Shown here: positions 4,787 through 5,879 of the stretch, in pieces | Position numbering within the stretch: position 1 is the stretch's first letter | Layout of the letters: each line of letters starts with the position of its first letter | NCBI GenBank assembly: GCA_023230535.1 | Contig: JALNXC010000094.1 | Coordinates: 1-5,879 of the forward strand | Direction of reading: 5' to 3' | Source of the DNA: Alkaliphilus sp. | GTDB taxonomy: Bacteria > Bacillota > Clostridia > Peptostreptococcales > Natronincolaceae | DNA: 5,879 nucleotides | Program-made: the position numbers and the translations under genes | The notes under the pieces: generated by a model | The model's input: only the letters and a program-made list of their open reading frames with translations | Database searches by the model: none | Told to the model about the DNA's origin: nothing

Positions 4787-5879
4787 CTACCTGTTTTCGG
4801 GATTGATGTGAACGGGCATAATAAAATCATAATTTATTAATTTTATACTGCCCGAATTTACGGAATCGGGTTTTATTTTTATATCCACGGAATCTACATT
4901 TTCCAGTGACATAAAGGTAAATATAATTCCGTCAACCATCATTTTATGACGGTTCTGATTATTTTCATGAGCTTTTATAAATTCTTCATTAAAAATTAAA
5001 GTGAGTATCCTATTGTTGATGTTATGATCCAATAGCTCAACATTGTCAGGCACAAGGGGATGCCTTTTGGCATTATAAATTTCAGGCATTGCTTTAAATT
5101 TCATTGCACCGAATATCGCTTCAATACTATTATTTTTATCATATTGGGTGTTAAACATGTCAAAAGGAATCGGCTGCAATAAAAATCTATCGGTATCGGT
5201 TATATAGGTCGTATAGATTTCTGTATTTTTTGGTGGGAAAAATGGCTCATCCATATCCATCCCGTGGAAAGGGTCATTTAAATGCCCGCCCGTAAGACGG
5301 AATTGAACCTTGGAGATTCCGTCTACAGATGTTAAAGATCTTACAAAACTGTTTATTGCGATGGTAGCTTTTGTGGAACCATAGCCAAACTCTTCAATAT
5401 TCCGCGGTAATTTGACATGGGCGGTGTCGCCGACCTGTCCCGCCGAACCTCCCGACGGAATAGGAGAAATTGCCGGTAGCCCCAGGCTATTGTCAGGCCC
5501 CTGTTCTATATTTCTTATAGTTGTTGTAAGGGGATATGTATTGGACTTTACAATTCGGGTAATGGGTATCAAATGGTTAAATTCATTATCCGGGAAATAA
5601 AGAGTGAGCGCCATCTCCCTATCTTTCACGGCTGAAATAGCTTGTATATAGTTTCCTCTCGTATTGAAATCAATATTAAATTCGCAGTCTGTGATCTCCA
5701 TTTCTTTATCTTTTATATTAGGCATGATCCTTAAATCATAAGAGCCATCGGGTAAATCAAGCTTTTCTTGTTCAAATTCAAATGTAATATATTGAGCATC
5801 ATTATTATGAAATTCCATAGCCTTATGATCACCCGACGATATCAAAATATCTGATGATAAATTTGGAACTTGTTCATCA
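4787..5879 (-). CDS. GerM-like sporulation/germination protein with two GerMN domains, N-terminus outside window
   Basis: The reverse-strand frame is open from the window edge (first full codon at 5876-5878) to the TAG at 4787-4789, giving 363 residues. The TTG at 5843-5845 is internal because the frame continues upstream. Two GerMN domains are recognisable. The first (about 5291-5617) has LTLYFPDNEF, LIPITR, QGP, then SFVRSLTSVDGISKVQFRLTG. The second (about 4868-5212) has DRFLLQPIPFD, a helical stretch, LTLIFNEEFI and IIFTFMSLENVDSVDIKIK. Tandem GerMN domains are the hallmark of Bacillus GerM, a spore-envelope lipoprotein needed for sporulation and germination, so an extracytoplasmic role is likely, but the signal peptide or lipobox is not in the window. 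About 87 residues precede the first GerMN and look beta-rich (YITFEFE, GSYDLRIMP, CEFNIDF), possibly an Ig-like sandwich. The gene converges on fxsA. I leave the symbol blank because orthology to gerM cannot be tested. Confidence 0.85.
   Translation of the reverse strand, partial: DEQVPNLSSDILISSGDHKAMEFHNNDAQYITFEFEQEKLDLPDGSYDLRIMPNIKDKEMEITDCEFNIDFNTRGNYIQAISAVKDREMALTLYFPDNEFNHLIPITRIVKSNTYPLTTTIRNIEQGPDNSLGLPAISPIPSGGSAGQVGDTAHVKLPRNIEEFGYGSTKATIAINSFVRSLTSVDGISKVQFRLTGGHLNDPFHGMDMDEPFFPPKNTEIYTTYITDTDRFLLQPIPFDMFNTQYDKNNSIEAIFGAMKFKAMPEIYNAKRHPLVPDNVELLDHNINNRILTLIFNEEFIKAHENNQNRHKMMVDGIIFTFMSLENVDSVDIKIKPDSVNSGSIKLINYDFIMPVHINPENR
4851..4880 (+). terminator. Probable intrinsic terminator of the pfkA-pyk-fxsA transcript, inside the convergent gene
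   Basis: CCCGA at 4851-4855 pairs with TCGGG at 4866-4870. Two further inner pairs (T-A, T-G) follow after one A-A mismatch, with a TACG loop. The forward strand then runs TTTTATTTTT (4871-4880). The stem is short, so it is moderate rather than strong. On the reverse strand the hairpin is not followed by a T-run, so it works only for forward transcription. It lies about 75 bases past the fxsA stop, within codons for the second GerMN domain. Confidence 0.6.

Noticed and set aside
4776..4800. GCCGGGC-containing palindrome between the convergent stops as a bidirectional terminator
   Set aside because: AGCC/GGCT leaves only a one-base loop, and there is no T-run on either strand directly after it.
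5412..5600. Forward 62-codon ORF opposite the GerM-like gene
   Set aside because: It has no ribosome site or recognisable motif and lies wholly within GerMN coding sequence, so it is a shadow. The reverse ORFs inside dnaE, pfkA and pyk were rejected for the same reason.
5843..5845. Reverse-strand TTG as start of the GerM-like gene
   Set aside because: The frame stays open to the window end, there is no ribosome site, and a secreted protein of this family should begin with a signal peptide, which is absent here.
1..5879. Mobile element, CRISPR array, tRNA/rRNA, defence or toxin-antitoxin system
   Set aside because: No terminal repeats, transposase motifs, regular direct repeats, cloverleaf or known defence domains were seen. 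Gene content and order are those of a conserved chromosomal core region.

Overview
The window looks like chromosomal core DNA from a low-GC, anaerobic-type Firmicute (Clostridia or Tissierellia-like). The evidence is AT-rich DNA with heavy use of ATA, AGA and AGG codons, strong purine-rich Shine-Dalgarno sites, a TTG start on pfkA, a Gram-positive-type pyruvate kinase with an extra C-terminal domain, and a tandem GerMN protein that points to a spore former. The gene order dnaE, pfkA, pyk, fxsA is a familiar Firmicute arrangement. I cannot name a genus from the sequence alone.

Layout: bases 2-1243 hold the last third of dnaE (DNA polymerase III alpha), whose 5' end lies outside the window. A 106-base gap carries a convincing extended -10 promoter. 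It is followed by a tightly packed forward set: a 63-residue DUF2007-like small protein (1350-1541), pfkA (1567-2526, TTG start), pyk (2557-4311) and fxsA (4380-4775). A hairpin plus T-tract at 4851-4880 probably ends this transcript. On the reverse strand, converging on fxsA with only 11 bases between the stop codons, is the C-terminal part of a GerM-like protein with two GerMN domains (4787 to the window end). There is no gene-free stretch longer than about 110 bases.

How the genes work together: pfkA and pyk encode the two classic irreversible, regulated kinases of glycolysis and appear to be co-transcribed from the 1261-1290 promoter, with the small protein as first gene and the membrane protein FxsA as last. 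DnaE and the GerM-like protein belong to other processes (replication and sporulation or germination) and are neighbours rather than partners.

I see no mobile element, CRISPR array, tRNA, rRNA, riboswitch or clearly new multi-gene system. The most notable observation is in PfkA: the normally near-invariant Mg-ATP site Asp103 of the GGDGS motif is Gly, while all other catalytic and allosteric residues I checked but one position (54) are intact. The second is the forward operon's likely terminator, which lies inside the coding sequence of the convergent GerM-like gene.
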